The notes beneath the pieces are model-generated. The model made no database searches and was not told the origin of the DNA. It saw nothing but the letters and a program-made list of their open reading frames with translations. A DNA stretch of 36,578 bases from UBA4735 sp036569845. GTDB taxonomy: Bacteria; Chloroflexota; Limnocylindria; P2-11E. Position numbers and translations under genes: made by a program. Positions within the stretch are counted from its first letter, which is position 1; each line of letters starts with the position of its first letter. Shown here one piece after another: positions 25,357 to 34,183 of this stretch. The DNA lies in NCBI GenBank assembly GCA_036569845.1, contig DATCPY010000140.1, positions 1 to 36,578 of the forward strand, in the 5' to 3' direction.

Positions 25357-26174
25357 GCGGCCGCCTCGAACACGGTGCCCGCAAGGTCGCCACCGAGTAG
25401 CGCTTCGACGGCGTCGATGTCCCGCGCCGAGACGATGGCCGCTCGGCAGCCGGCCTGCGCCGCGACGAGACACGCCTCGACCTTCGGCAACATGCCGCCT
25501 TCGATGGTGCCGTCGTCGACGAGCGCCTTCGCGCGATCGCGATCGAGGGACGCGATCACCCGGCCGTCCTTGCCGCGCACGCCCGGGACGTCGGTGATGA
25601 ATGCCAGCAGCCGGGCCGCGACGGCCGCGGCGATGGCCCCCGCGGCCGTGTCGCCGTTCACGTTGACGATCGTCCCGGCGGTGTCGAGGGCGGCAGGCGC
25701 GACGACCGGCACCCGCAGCGCGCCGAGCAGCTCCTCGAGGAGCGAGCTGTCGACCATCGCGACCCGGCCGACGAGGCCGAGCGCCGCATCTTCGCGCTCC
25801 GCGCGCAGCAGCCCGCCGTCGACGCCGCAGAGGCCGGTCGCGGGCACGCCCTTGCCGATCAGCCGCGCGACCAGGGTCTTGTTGACGAGACCCGCCAGCA
25901 CCGCGAGCGCGACGTCGCGGGTCCGCTCATCGGTGACGCGCAGGCCGCGCTCGAACTTCGTCTCGAGGCCGAGCTTCGTGGCCCACTCGCCGACGAGCGG
26001 GCCGCCTCCATGGACGACGACGAGCGGCCGGCCGGCATCGTGGAGCGACGCAACGAGGTCGAGCGCGGCGTCGTCCTCTCCGGCGACGCTCCCGCCGATC
26101 TTCAGGACCACCGCCTCGCGTGCGCGCTCGGTGGTGGGGGTACGGCGCTGGCCCTTAGGTGGTGTAGTCGGCAT
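25353..26174 (-). CDS. argB: Acetylglutamate kinase
   Basis: This 273-aa amino acid kinase phosphorylates N-acetylglutamate. It shows VVLKIGGSVAGEDD, the HGGGPLV loop, the NVNGDTAAGAIAAAV segment that contacts substrate, and ITDVPGV near the ATP site. It lacks the long N-terminal helix typical of arginine-sensitive hexameric enzymes, having only about 20 polar residues before the first strand, so feedback inhibition cannot be assumed. The start is ATG 26174, a 20-base overlap with the end of argJ. Confidence 0.95.
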   Translation of the reverse strand: MPTTPPKGQRRTPTTERAREAVVLKIGGSVAGEDDAALDLVASLHDAGRPLVVVHGGGPLVGEWATKLGLETKFERGLRVTDERTRDVALAVLAGLVNKTLVARLIGKGVPATGLCGVDGGLLRAEREDAALGLVGRVAMVDSSLLEELLGALRVPVVAPAALDTAGTIVNVNGDTAAGAIAAAVAARLLAFITDVPGVRGKDGRVIASLDRDRAKALVDDGTIEGGMLPKVEACLVAAQAGCRAAIVSARDIDAVEALLGGDLAGTVFEAAA

Positions 26175-27354
26175 TGATCCTCACGTACTCGGCCGAGAGA
26201 TCGCTTCCCCACGCGCGCGCGGTCGCCTCGCCGAGGCCAAGATCGAGATCGATCGTTATCTCAGGCTTTGCGAACAGCGCGCGTACGGCACCGTTGTCGA
26301 ACGCCCTCGGTGCGCCCTTTTCGTAGACCGCGATGCCTCCGATCCGCACCGACGCCTTCGTCGCATCCACCTTCGCGCCCGAGCGGCCGGCAGCCGCGAG
26401 GATGCGTCCCCAGTTCGGGTCCGCGCCGTGGATCGCGGTCTTCACGAGGTTGGAGTTCGTGACCGTGCGCGCAGCTGCGCGCGCGTCGCTCTCGGACGCC
26501 GCGCCGCCGACGCGGACCTCGAAGACCTTCGTCGCTCCTTCGCCATCCGCGACGATCGCCCGTGCGAGGTCCAGGCAGACGGCCGTCAGTGCCTCCAGGA
26601 AACCAGGCCCGTCGACCGTGCCGACACGCACGCCCGAGGCGCCATTGGCCAGCAGGAGGAGCGTGTCGTTCGTGCTCGTGTCGCCGTCGACGGAGATCGC
26701 ATTGAAGCTGTCGTCGGCGGCCGAGCGCAGCATCGGCCGGAGCGCAGCGCTGTCGATGAGGGCGTCGGTGGTGACGAACGTGAGCAGCGTCGCCATGTTC
26801 GGATGGATCATGCCGGCCCCCTTGGCGATGCCGCCGATGCGCACGGAGCCTCCGGAGAGCGTCACCTCGCGCTGCGCGACCTTCGGCCGGGTGTCCGTGG
26901 TCATGATCGCCCGCGACGCATCGTCCCAGCCGCCTTCGGAGAGCGTGATCCGACCGATCGCCGGCAGGATGCGGTCCATCGGCATCGGCACGCCGATGAC
27001 CCCCGTGCTCGCGACCGCGACGTCGTGCAGATCGACGCCCAGCAGCGCGCCGGCCGCTGCGGCCATAGCGACCGCGTCGCGCTCGCCCTGCGGGCCGGTG
27101 CAGGCGTTCGCGTTCCCGGAATTCACGACGATCCCCCGCAGGTGGCCGCGGCCGACGTGCTTCTTCGTCACGGTGCATGGCGCGGCGATCACCTGGTTGG
27201 TCGTGAAGACGCCCGCGGCATGGCAGTGTTCGGCGGTCGACGCGATGAGCGCGACGTCGAGGCGCGTCGTGCCTTCGTGCTTCACGCCCGCCGCGACGGC
27301 GCCGGCGACGAACCCGCGGGCGAAGGTGACACCTTGGCCGGTGCTCACGGCCAT
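26155..27354 (-). CDS. argJ: Glutamate N-acetyltransferase / amino-acid N-acetyltransferase ArgJ
   Basis: This 399-aa protein moves the acetyl group from N-acetylornithine to glutamate, closing the cyclic arginine pathway. The self-cleavage site is visible in GMIHPNMATLLTF, between Ala188 and Thr189, with Thr189 becoming the N-terminal nucleophile. NSGNANACTG and the C-terminal HGADPNWGRILAAAG are characteristic. The start is ATG 27354-27352, overlapping argC by 10 bases; a GTG two codons later (27348) would make a GTGA overlap and is equally possible. A separate N-acetylglutamate synthase-like gene in the same operon suggests this enzyme need not be bifunctional. Confidence 0.96.
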   Translation of the reverse strand: MAVSTGQGVTFARGFVAGAVAAGVKHEGTTRLDVALIASTAEHCHAAGVFTTNQVIAAPCTVTKKHVGRGHLRGIVVNSGNANACTGPQGERDAVAMAAAAGALLGVDLHDVAVASTGVIGVPMPMDRILPAIGRITLSEGGWDDASRAIMTTDTRPKVAQREVTLSGGSVRIGGIAKGAGMIHPNMATLLTFVTTDALIDSAALRPMLRSAADDSFNAISVDGDTSTNDTLLLLANGASGVRVGTVDGPGFLEALTAVCLDLARAIVADGEGATKVFEVRVGGAASESDARAAARTVTNSNLVKTAIHGADPNWGRILAAAGRSGAKVDATKASVRIGGIAVYEKGAPRAFDNGAVRALFAKPEITIDLDLGLGEATARAWGSDLSAEYVRINADYTT

Positions 27355-28367
27355 AGCGGCATCGCTTCCAGGCCCTGCGTCTCGGGCAGGCCGCACATCA
27401 CGTTGAAGTTCTGTACCGCCTGGCCGGCCGCGCCCTTCACCAAGTTGTCGAGCACGCCCACCGCCACGAGCCGGCGGTTGTCCAGGTCGACGATCGCGTG
27501 GATCAGGCACCAGTTGCTGCCAAGCGTCGCCTTCGTCGGCGGGAACGAGGGCGTCACCCGGACGAACGGCTCATCCGCGTAGTGCGTCGCGTACGCGTCG
27601 GTCACCTGCGCCGCCGTGACGCCGTCGCGGAGCGGCGCATAGCAGGTGGCGATGAGGCCACGCGTCATCGGAATGAGGTGCGGCGCGAACGTGAGGCGCG
27701 GGCCGGCGAGACCGAGGCCGACGAGCCCTTGCGCGATCTCCGGCGTGTGCCGGTGCGTCGGCACGCCGTACGTGCGGACGCTCTCGTCGACGGTCCCGTA
27801 CAGGAAGGCATCGTCCACGACGTGTCCGGCACCGGACACGCCGGACTTCGCGTCCACGATGACATCGGTGCCGATCAGCTCGCCCTTCACCGCGGGCGCG
27901 AGCGCGAGCAGCGACGCCGTCGGGTAGCACCCGGGGTTCGCGACGATCCGCGCTTTCGGGAGCGCCGCGCGGGCGAGCTCGGTCACGCCGTAGACGGACT
28001 CCGCAAGGAGGTCGGGCGCGGGGTGGGTGTAGCCGTACCACTTCGTGTAGGCGGCGGCGTCCTTCAGCCGGAAGTCGCTGCCGATATCCACGATCCGCCG
28101 GCCATCCGCGAGCCACTGCGGCGCGAGCTTCGCGGCCTCACCCGCAGGCAGGGCGGTGAACACGACCTCGGCGTCACCGACGTCGCTGCCGATGACCAGC
28201 GACTCGGGGGCGTCGTGCAGGTGCGGCTGGACGTTCCGCAGCGGCTCGCCCTGATGGCTGCGCGCGATCGCGGCGACGATGCGCACGCCCGAGTGGCGCA
28301 GGAGCAGTCGCGCAAGCTCACCGCCCGCGTAGCCGGTGACACCGACGATGGCGACCTTCGTGGCCAT
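27345..28367 (-). CDS. argC: N-acetyl-gamma-glutamyl-phosphate reductase
   Basis: This 340-aa NADPH-dependent enzyme reduces N-acetylglutamyl phosphate to the semialdehyde. It has the Rossmann start VAIVGVTGYAGGELARLL, catalytic Cys147 in ANPGCYPTAS, and the HRHTPEI segment with the conserved His. Length fits the family. It is the first arginine gene and has its own promoter: ATG 28367 sits 6 bases after a CATAAT -10 element, so its message may be leaderless. It is followed by argJ, B, R, G, H; argD and argF are not in this window. Confidence 0.96.
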   Translation of the reverse strand: MATKVAIVGVTGYAGGELARLLLRHSGVRIVAAIARSHQGEPLRNVQPHLHDAPESLVIGSDVGDAEVVFTALPAGEAAKLAPQWLADGRRIVDIGSDFRLKDAAAYTKWYGYTHPAPDLLAESVYGVTELARAALPKARIVANPGCYPTASLLALAPAVKGELIGTDVIVDAKSGVSGAGHVVDDAFLYGTVDESVRTYGVPTHRHTPEIAQGLVGLGLAGPRLTFAPHLIPMTRGLIATCYAPLRDGVTAAQVTDAYATHYADEPFVRVTPSFPPTKATLGSNWCLIHAIVDLDNRRLVAVGVLDNLVKGAAGQAVQNFNVMCGLPETQGLEAMPLWP

Positions 28368-28402
28368 CGCAAGATTATGCACCGGCGTGGATATTTATGC
28401 AA
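28368..28402 (-). promoter_or_regulatory. argC promoter with two ARG-box-like sites
   Basis: On the minus strand TTGCAT (28402-28397), 17 bases, then CATAAT (28379-28374) form a promoter whose start point would fall on the A of the argC ATG. Box 1, TGCATAAATATCCA (28401-28388), is a near-palindrome close to the ARG box core TGAATAATTATTCA and overlaps the -35. Box 2, TGCATAATCTTGCG (28381-28368), is weaker and overlaps the -10. The boxes are 20 bases apart, close to the spacing of ArgR operator pairs. Confidence 0.7.
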
Positions 28403-29338
28403 CTAGCGTGTGGACGTGTTGGGCAGCAGCGGCAACGGCGGAACGAAGAGCGTCCCGTCGGCGAACGCACCGGAGACGTTCAGGACCGCCACGCTGCAGA
28501 CAACGAAGGCGACGGCCGCCACAACGGCAGCCCCAACGGCGTTCTCTGTGGGCGTGCCGAGGCGCGTCCTAAGTGCCACGACCATCGCGACCAGCGCCGG
28601 CGCGCCAAGGAACACCAGTCCAAGGAACAGTCCCGACTTGCCAGGGTTCGCGTAGCGGCCGCCCGGATAGAAGGCCATGACCCACAGCGCCGTGGTCACC
28701 ACGCCCCCGGCCGCGGCAGCGAGGTACGCCCACAAGATCGCGCGAGAGAGCGGCCGGCCGGAGGGCTCCCCTGGAGCCCGAAGGACCCCGACGACCGTAC
28801 CCGCCGCGCTGACGAACGCTGCGTACCACCAGACCGGGGCGAAGCCGGTGGACAGCTGCGAGCTCATGACGAGAGCGAAGGCGACGTAGAGGGCGTAGCT
28901 CCCAGCGAGTCCCGCGACGAGCAGACCGATCGCCAAGGCGAGATCGACGGCGGCCGAGCGCGCGTCATGCGATCGCGCCCACAGGAACGCGCCGATCAGC
29001 ATGGCGGCGGGCACGAAGACGAGCGGGCTCGAGACCATCGAGAGCACCGCGGTGAGGATGATCGTCGGAGCGAGCAGGACCGAGGCACGCCCGAGCGCTC
29101 CGCCTGCGACCGCCCGCGCGGCGGCAGCCGCGAACGCCGCGCAGAGGAGCGCGATGACGAGCACCCCGATCAGGGCCGGGAGTGCCGCCGGAGAGAAGGG
29201 CTCAAGACGAGTGCCGCAGCCGCCGAACGTCGCGGTCTGGAAGCAGGACGTGACCCGATAGGACCGGAACGCGAGCGGGACGAGCGCAAAGAGCGGGAGC
29301 ACGGCACCGGCGACGAGCGCCAGGCGCGCGGGCGTCAC
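28403..29338 (-). CDS. Polytopic membrane protein (311 aa), unknown
   Basis: I do not recognise the family. Eight or nine hydrophobic helices fill almost the whole length, starting with LALVAGAVLPLFALVPLAF and ending near VVAAVAFVVCSVAVLNV. A short loop after the first helix contains two Cys (SCFQTATFGGCG), possibly a disulfide on the outer face. No transporter signature is visible. It starts at GTG 29338, sharing one base with the glutamate dehydrogenase stop (TAGTG), and its own stop abuts the argC promoter, so it is the last gene before the arginine promoter. Confidence 0.75.
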   Translation of the reverse strand: MTPARLALVAGAVLPLFALVPLAFRSYRVTSCFQTATFGGCGTRLEPFSPAALPALIGVLVIALLCAAFAAAAARAVAGGALGRASVLLAPTIILTAVLSMVSSPLVFVPAAMLIGAFLWARSHDARSAAVDLALAIGLLVAGLAGSYALYVAFALVMSSQLSTGFAPVWWYAAFVSAAGTVVGVLRAPGEPSGRPLSRAILWAYLAAAAGGVVTTALWVMAFYPGGRYANPGKSGLFLGLVFLGAPALVAMVVALRTRLGTPTENAVGAAVVAAVAFVVCSVAVLNVSGAFADGTLFVPPLPLLPNTSTR

Positions 29339-30621
29339 TAGGGAAATATGCCCCGCTGCTCGATCGCCTTCGCCACCCGTTCGACGGCAACGATGAAGGC
29401 CGCCTCGCGGTAGGTCGCGTCGTAGGCCTTCGCCTTGGCGAGCACCGACTCCATCGCCCGGCGCATGTAGATCTCCAGGCGACGTTCGACCTCGTCCAGC
29501 TCCCAGTAGAACTGCGCGCGGCTCTGGACCCACTCGAAGTACGACACGACGACGCCGCCGGCGTTCGCGAGGATGTCCGGCACGATCGTGACCCCGCGTC
29601 CCGTGAGCATGCGATCCGCCTCAGCGGTGACCGGTCCGTTCGCGCCTTCGACGATGATCGGGGCGCGGATGCTCGACGCGTTCTGGGCGGTGATCTGCGC
29701 TTCGAGCGCCGCCGGGATGAGCACGTCGACGTCCATCGCGAGGAGCTCGTCGTTGCTGAGGCGCGCGGCGCCGGGCAGGCCGTCGAGCGTGCGCTGCGAG
29801 TCGCGCTTCAGGTGCTCAATGGCCCTCGCGACGTCGAGGCCCTTGGCATCGACGTAGCCCCCGGTCACATCGGAGATCCCGACGATCCGGCACCCAGCCT
29901 GGGACAGCGCGAGCGCCGCGAAGCTGCCGACGTTGCCGAAGCCCTGCACCGCGACGCGCGTTCCCTCGATCTGCTTCCCCATCCGGCGCAGCAGCTCCAG
30001 CGTCACGAACGCCACGCCGCGACCGGTGGCCTCGTGCCGCCCGCGCGAACCACCGAGGTCGACCGGCTTGCCGGTCACGACCTCCGGCGAGTGCTTGCCG
30101 GTCATCATCGTGACCGTGTCGACGATCCAGGCCATCGTCTGCGCGTCGGTGTTCACATCCGGCGCCGGGATGTCCTGCTCAGGACCGATGATCGGCAGGA
30201 TCGCGACCGTGTAGCGCTTCGTCAGCCGCTCGAGCTCCCGTTTGCTGTACGTGCGCGGGTCGATCGCGACGCCACCCTTCGCGCCGCCGAGCGGCAGGTC
30301 CGTGACCGCGCACTTCCAGGTCATGAGCATCGCGAGGCCCGATACCTCTTCGAGGGTCACCGACGGGTGGAACCGGATGCCCCCCTTCCCGGGCCCTCGA
30401 CCGGTCGAATGCTGGACTCGATAGCCGGTGAAGACCTCGAGGCTCCCGTCATCCATGACGACCGGCACCGAGACGATGAGCGCGCGCTCATTCGTCCGGA
30501 GGAAGCGGTGCATCCCCGGGTCGAGCCCCAGCGCTTTCGCCGCGGCATCCAGCTGCCCGAGCGCGCCCGCGAGGAGCTCCCCACCGGGATTCGTGACATC
30601 CGGCATCTTCAGCGCGCTCAT
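29338..30621 (-). CDS. gdhA: Glutamate dehydrogenase (Glu/Leu/Phe/Val dehydrogenase family)
   Basis: This 427-aa enzyme interconverts glutamate with 2-oxoglutarate and ammonia. GPGKGGIRFHPSVT (76-89), TWKCAVTDLPLGGAKGG (101-117, catalytic Lys115) and PAPDVNTDAQTMAW form the substrate site; GFGNVGS is the dinucleotide loop in the C-terminal Rossmann domain. Overall length and motifs fit the hexameric NAD- or NADP-dependent bacterial type; the coenzyme cannot be fixed from what I see. The start is ATG 30621, overlapping the upstream acetyltransferase stop as ATGA. Its neighbours (5-oxoprolinase upstream, arginine genes downstream) also handle glutamate. Confidence 0.94.
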   Translation of the reverse strand: MSALKMPDVTNPGGELLAGALGQLDAAAKALGLDPGMHRFLRTNERALIVSVPVVMDDGSLEVFTGYRVQHSTGRGPGKGGIRFHPSVTLEEVSGLAMLMTWKCAVTDLPLGGAKGGVAIDPRTYSKRELERLTKRYTVAILPIIGPEQDIPAPDVNTDAQTMAWIVDTVTMMTGKHSPEVVTGKPVDLGGSRGRHEATGRGVAFVTLELLRRMGKQIEGTRVAVQGFGNVGSFAALALSQAGCRIVGISDVTGGYVDAKGLDVARAIEHLKRDSQRTLDGLPGAARLSNDELLAMDVDVLIPAALEAQITAQNASSIRAPIIVEGANGPVTAEADRMLTGRGVTIVPDILANAGGVVVSYFEWVQSRAQFYWELDEVERRLEIYMRRAMESVLAKAKAYDATYREAAFIVAVERVAKAIEQRGIFP

Positions 30622-31619
30622 GTCGCGAACACCTTCTCCACCTCGATGGTCGGGGGCGCGATCACGTAGCCGAGCTTCGCGTTGATCCCGCGCATCGGCG
30701 CGTTGGCTTCGTCGTTCGTCGTTCCGAAGATCTTCGTGCCGCGGGCCTTCAGCCGTTCGAGGATCGCCAGCTTCATCGCCAGCGCGATGCCTTTGCCGCG
30801 CTGCGACTTGTCGACGCCGGTGTAGACCGTGTACGCGACGCCTTCGGGGTCGATGATCGTGATCGACGTCCCGACGACGCGACCGTCCAGCATCGCGATC
30901 ACCGACGCGTCCCGCGCGAAGGTCTCTCCCTCGAAGTACACCTCGCGCACCGCTTCGAACGGCGGCGGGGGCGGCATCGGCTCCGGCCGCGGGATGTCCA
31001 TCTGGGTCGTGGAGAGCGACTCGTACGTCGAGCGCTGGAACGCGACCTTGTCAGTGGCCTCGCGCTCGAGCACGTCGTATCCGGCGATACGCACGCCCGC
31101 GCGCGAAGCGAGCGCCTCAGGCCGATCGAATCCCGACGCGTCGAATGCAGACACGTCGAGATACGAATCAAAGCGACGGTGGAATTCGCGGTACCCGTGC
31201 TTCTCGGCGAAGCGGATGCCGTCGGCCTCCTCGCCGCGGACGGCGCCCTGCAGCTTCGACGCGCGCTTGGACCTGACGTGAGCCTCGAGCCGCTCGAGCA
31301 TCTCTGTGCCGAGGCCTTGGCCGCGCCGATCCGGCACGACGCGGATGTTCGCGCGCCAGCGGTTCTGCCCGCCCCCGAGCACGCCACCGTCCGACGCGGT
31401 CGCCGCTGCGACGAGCGCGCCTGTCGGATCGTCGGCGACGAGGATGAGACGGTTCGGCTCGGGGTTGGCCGCTTCGAAGCGCCGCGCGAGCTCCACGGTC
31501 TGCGTCCGGCCGGGACGCGCGTAGCGATTCTGGAACTCCACGAGCCGATCGAGGTCGGCCGCGGTGCCCTCGCGGATGGAAAGCCCGGCGATCACGCGGA
31601 CGAGTCTAGGGGCGGTCAT
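30618..31619 (-). CDS. Tandem GNAT acetyltransferase (two domains)
   Basis: This 333-aa protein holds two GNAT domains. The first (about residues 12-160) has a clear acetyl-CoA loop in VVPDRRGQGLGTEMLERLE. The second (about 175-333) has VDKSQRGKGIALAMKLAILERL, then GTTNDEANAPMRGINAKLGY, the signature seen in mycothiol-synthase-like and other duplicated GNATs. Both loops look competent for acetyl-CoA. The substrate is unknown; thiol or small-amine acetylation would be guesses. The start is ATG 31619 without a Shine-Dalgarno, 23 bases after the upstream membrane protein gene. Confidence 0.88.
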   Translation of the reverse strand: MTAPRLVRVIAGLSIREGTAADLDRLVEFQNRYARPGRTQTVELARRFEAANPEPNRLILVADDPTGALVAAATASDGGVLGGGQNRWRANIRVVPDRRGQGLGTEMLERLEAHVRSKRASKLQGAVRGEEADGIRFAEKHGYREFHRRFDSYLDVSAFDASGFDRPEALASRAGVRIAGYDVLEREATDKVAFQRSTYESLSTTQMDIPRPEPMPPPPPFEAVREVYFEGETFARDASVIAMLDGRVVGTSITIIDPEGVAYTVYTGVDKSQRGKGIALAMKLAILERLKARGTKIFGTTNDEANAPMRGINAKLGYVIAPPTIEVEKVFAT

Positions 31620-31642
31620 CGCGCTGGCGCGCTTCGGCGAAT

Positions 31643-32686
31643 CTACCGGGCGTGAGTACGCGCGAGGTCGTACAGAGCGCGCTCGGAACCCCCAACGAGG
31701 TCTCGGCCTCGTGTCGAAAGCCGAGCCCCATCCGAGAACACGAGCTGGGTATCGAAGCCCTCGGCCCGCTCCGCGAAGCCGACGGCCAGCGGGGTCACGT
31801 CCACGAGCTCCGCCCAGGAGCGGTCGTGAGAGATGAACGGCAGGCCAGAAGCTTCGTGGATCCCTTGTTCGTCGAGCACCGTGCGGGCGAAGGCCGAGGG
31901 GAGAAGCGTGCCGAGCGCGACGGCGGCGCCGAGCGCGGCGATGGCCGGCGCCAGCATGAGACGGGCGATGATCTGCCGGGCGCCATCCTCGGCGCCATAC
32001 GAATTCCGGTGCCAGCCGCGCCTGGTGCCGCGGGCCCACGCCGTGGCGGAAGGGCCGAGCACGAGCCGGCCGACAGCGACCGCGAGCGCGATGGCTGCGG
32101 CGACCGCGCAGACGATCACGCGCGGATCGAAGAACGCGATGCGCGGGAGGATCGCGAACGTGCCCGGCGCCGGCTCGATGCGCGCGGCGATCATGACGAT
32201 CGTCGGCAGCGCCGTGACGAGAACGACAGCTGCGACCGCGGCGAACGCGCCAATGGCGAGCGGTACGACCGGATCGTCCGCGTCTGCGAAGTTCTCGAGG
32301 GTCCGGTCGATCCCGAGCGTGAGCTCGTGGAGTGCACCGGCGCCGGGCTCGAGCGTGCCGGCGCGGCCACCTTCGAGGACCCGGGCGAGCAGCGGCGCGA
32401 GGTCCGGCTCGGTGACGCCGTCCAGGGCGACGCCCATGGTGAGCGTGCCACCCGGCGAGATGACCGTCACCCGACCGCGGTCGACGAAGATCGAGCGGGC
32501 GTCAGGCCACGAGATCATCTGCCCGTCCACCCGGATCCCGGACGTATCGACCTCGCAGACCGCGTCACGTTCGGTGCGGCCGGTCCGGACGCGGACAGCC
32601 TGGCGGACCAGGGCGCCGGGGCGCGCGACGTGGATCGGCTCATCGCTCGGGCGCGCGCGCCCGATCGCCGCAAGCCGTTGGTTCAC
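31643..32686 (-). CDS. Unknown membrane protein with hydrophilic beta-rich ends
   Basis: I do not recognise this 347-aa protein. Residues 38-110 are soluble and read like a PH-type small beta barrel (CEVDTSGIRVDGQMISWPDA, then RVTVISPGGTLTMGV). Three hydrophobic helices follow (about 141-168, 189-211, 242-266). The last 75 residues again look like a PH-type strand set (VLDEQGIHEASG, SWAELVDVTPL, DTQLVFSDGARLST). The two ends share the 'GI-x-short-W-x-(D/E)' pattern, so they may be a duplicated domain flanking a membrane unit. The GTG start at 32686 lies one base after the pxpC stop, tying it to the 5-oxoprolinase genes. Confidence 0.75.
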   Translation of the reverse strand: MNQRLAAIGRARPSDEPIHVARPGALVRQAVRVRTGRTERDAVCEVDTSGIRVDGQMISWPDARSIFVDRGRVTVISPGGTLTMGVALDGVTEPDLAPLLARVLEGGRAGTLEPGAGALHELTLGIDRTLENFADADDPVVPLAIGAFAAVAAVVLVTALPTIVMIAARIEPAPGTFAILPRIAFFDPRVIVCAVAAAIALAVAVGRLVLGPSATAWARGTRRGWHRNSYGAEDGARQIIARLMLAPAIAALGAAVALGTLLPSAFARTVLDEQGIHEASGLPFISHDRSWAELVDVTPLAVGFAERAEGFDTQLVFSDGARLSTRGRDLVGGSERALYDLARTHAR

Positions 32687-32687
32687 A

Positions 32688-33557
32688 TCAGTGAGAACGT
32701 CCGGCGTGCCCGGGCGTCACGCGCTCGAACCGGAGGTACTCCCCGGGGACCGCCTGCGCGACGATCCCGAGGTCGGCGTGGACGACCGTGGCGATGATCG
32801 GATAGCCACCGGTCGTTTGGTGATCGGCGAGCAGGACGATCGGCGCCCCGCCGCGCGGCACCTGAATGGCCCCGGCGACGATACCGCACGTCAGCAGATC
32901 CTCGGCCGGGGGCAGCAGGGCTGTGCCGGACAGGCGCACACCCATCCGGTCGCTTTCGGGTAACACGCTGTAGGGATCGGAGAAAAGTCCCCTCACGCTC
33001 GCGCTCGGGAAGCGCGCGTCGTGCGGCCCAGCGACCGCTCGCGCGACCCCGCCGTACAGGGGCGCGGCGATGCGCCGCCCGGCGCCTTCGACGCCCGCGT
33101 CCGAAGGGCCGAGAGGCAGCTCGTCGCCTGACACGAGCAGCCGGGGCAGTGGACCGAGCGCCGCGGCGAGATACGTCGCGCGCGACCCGAGGACCGCGGG
33201 CAGCGCGATGCCTCCGCTCAGGGCGACGTACGCGAACCGAGTGAGCGCCGAGCCTTCGACGACCACTTCCTCGCCCGGCCGCGCGAGCACGCTCGTCCAG
33301 CCGGGCACCTGTCCGCGGGTGCGAATGCGGACGTCCCGCCCGGTGGCGGCGACGATCCGGCGGTCATCGCAGCGGAACGCGAATGGGAGGCCGACGATCT
33401 CGACAGCCGCGTCGCCCGGATCGCAGCCGGCGAGATCCAGCGCAGCGGCGAACGCGATCGGATCGGCGGGGCCCGAGGGTGGGATGCCCTCGCGCGCGTG
33501 CCCGGTCCGGCCGCGATCCTGGATCGTGGCCCGCAGGCCGGGCGCGATGATGCGCAT
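32688..33557 (-). CDS. pxpC: 5-oxoprolinase subunit C (biotin-dependent carboxyltransferase-like, KipA)
   Basis: This protein of 289 aa matches PxpC/KipA: MRIIAPGLRATIQDRGRTG at the N-terminus, PPSGPADPIAFAAA, then the C-terminal SDRMGVRLSG and LADHQTTGGYPIIATV motifs that are nearly invariant in the family. With PxpA and PxpB it forms the ATP-dependent complex that opens 5-oxoproline (pyroglutamate) to glutamate. The start is ATG 33557, which overlaps the pxpB TGA by one base (TGATG); a GTG one codon earlier is possible. Urea carboxylase and allophanate hydrolase relatives share the domain, but the pxpABC order decides the call. Confidence 0.94.
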   Translation of the reverse strand: MRIIAPGLRATIQDRGRTGHAREGIPPSGPADPIAFAAALDLAGCDPGDAAVEIVGLPFAFRCDDRRIVAATGRDVRIRTRGQVPGWTSVLARPGEEVVVEGSALTRFAYVALSGGIALPAVLGSRATYLAAALGPLPRLLVSGDELPLGPSDAGVEGAGRRIAAPLYGGVARAVAGPHDARFPSASVRGLFSDPYSVLPESDRMGVRLSGTALLPPAEDLLTCGIVAGAIQVPRGGAPIVLLADHQTTGGYPIIATVVHADLGIVAQAVPGEYLRFERVTPGHAGRSH

Positions 33558-34183
33558 CACCGCGGCACGAACCGCAGCCGGTCGCCGGCGCGAATGAGCG
33601 CGGCCGGCTCACGGGCCGGATCAAAGACCGCGATCTCGGTGCGCCCGATGAGCCGCCACCCACCCGGTGAATCGACGGGATAGACGAGGGTCTGTCCCGT
33701 CGCGATCCCGACAGACCCCGCCGGGACGCGTGGCCGCGGCGACGGGAGCCGCGGTGCGTCGATCCGTGGGTCGAGCATCCCGCAGTACGCGAGGCCGGGC
33801 ATGAAGCCGAGGAAGAACGCCCGGTACTCGCGGCCGCTGTGCAGCGCGATCAGCTCCTGGGGCGACAGACCGGAGCGCTCCGCCGTCTCCGCGAGATCGG
33901 GCCCGTCGTACCACGTCGGGATCTCGATGAGCCGCCCGGCCCGCGACGCGTCCGCTGCGGGCGGAGCGGCCGCGAGCGCCGACGCGGCCGCGTCGGCGTC
34001 CTGCCGCGACGTGCGCGCGGGATCGAACGCGACGACGACCGACGCAAAGGCCGGGATCGCCTCGCCCAGGCCACGCTGCTCCCACGCGTCGGCGATCGCC
34101 CGCGCCGTATCGATGATCGACGGGTCGATGCGTTGCTCGAGCTCTATGAGAAAGGCACGATCGCCGAACGGTCGAATGGTCAT
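33557..34183 (-). CDS. pxpB: 5-oxoprolinase subunit B (KipI/allophanate hydrolase subunit 1 domain)
   Basis: This 208-aa protein begins MTIRPFGDRAFLIELE and carries FFLGFMPGLAYCGMLDPRI, then PRLPSPRPRVPAGSVGIA, GQTLVYPVDSPGGW and GRT: the full set of PxpB/KipI motifs. It pairs with PxpC. In Bacillus the homologous KipI also inhibits a sporulation kinase, but nothing here suggests that. ATG 34183 overlaps the pxpA TGA in an ATGA. Confidence 0.94.
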   Translation of the reverse strand: MTIRPFGDRAFLIELEQRIDPSIIDTARAIADAWEQRGLGEAIPAFASVVVAFDPARTSRQDADAAASALAAAPPAADASRAGRLIEIPTWYDGPDLAETAERSGLSPQELIALHSGREYRAFFLGFMPGLAYCGMLDPRIDAPRLPSPRPRVPAGSVGIATGQTLVYPVDSPGGWRLIGRTEIAVFDPAREPAALIRAGDRLRFVPR

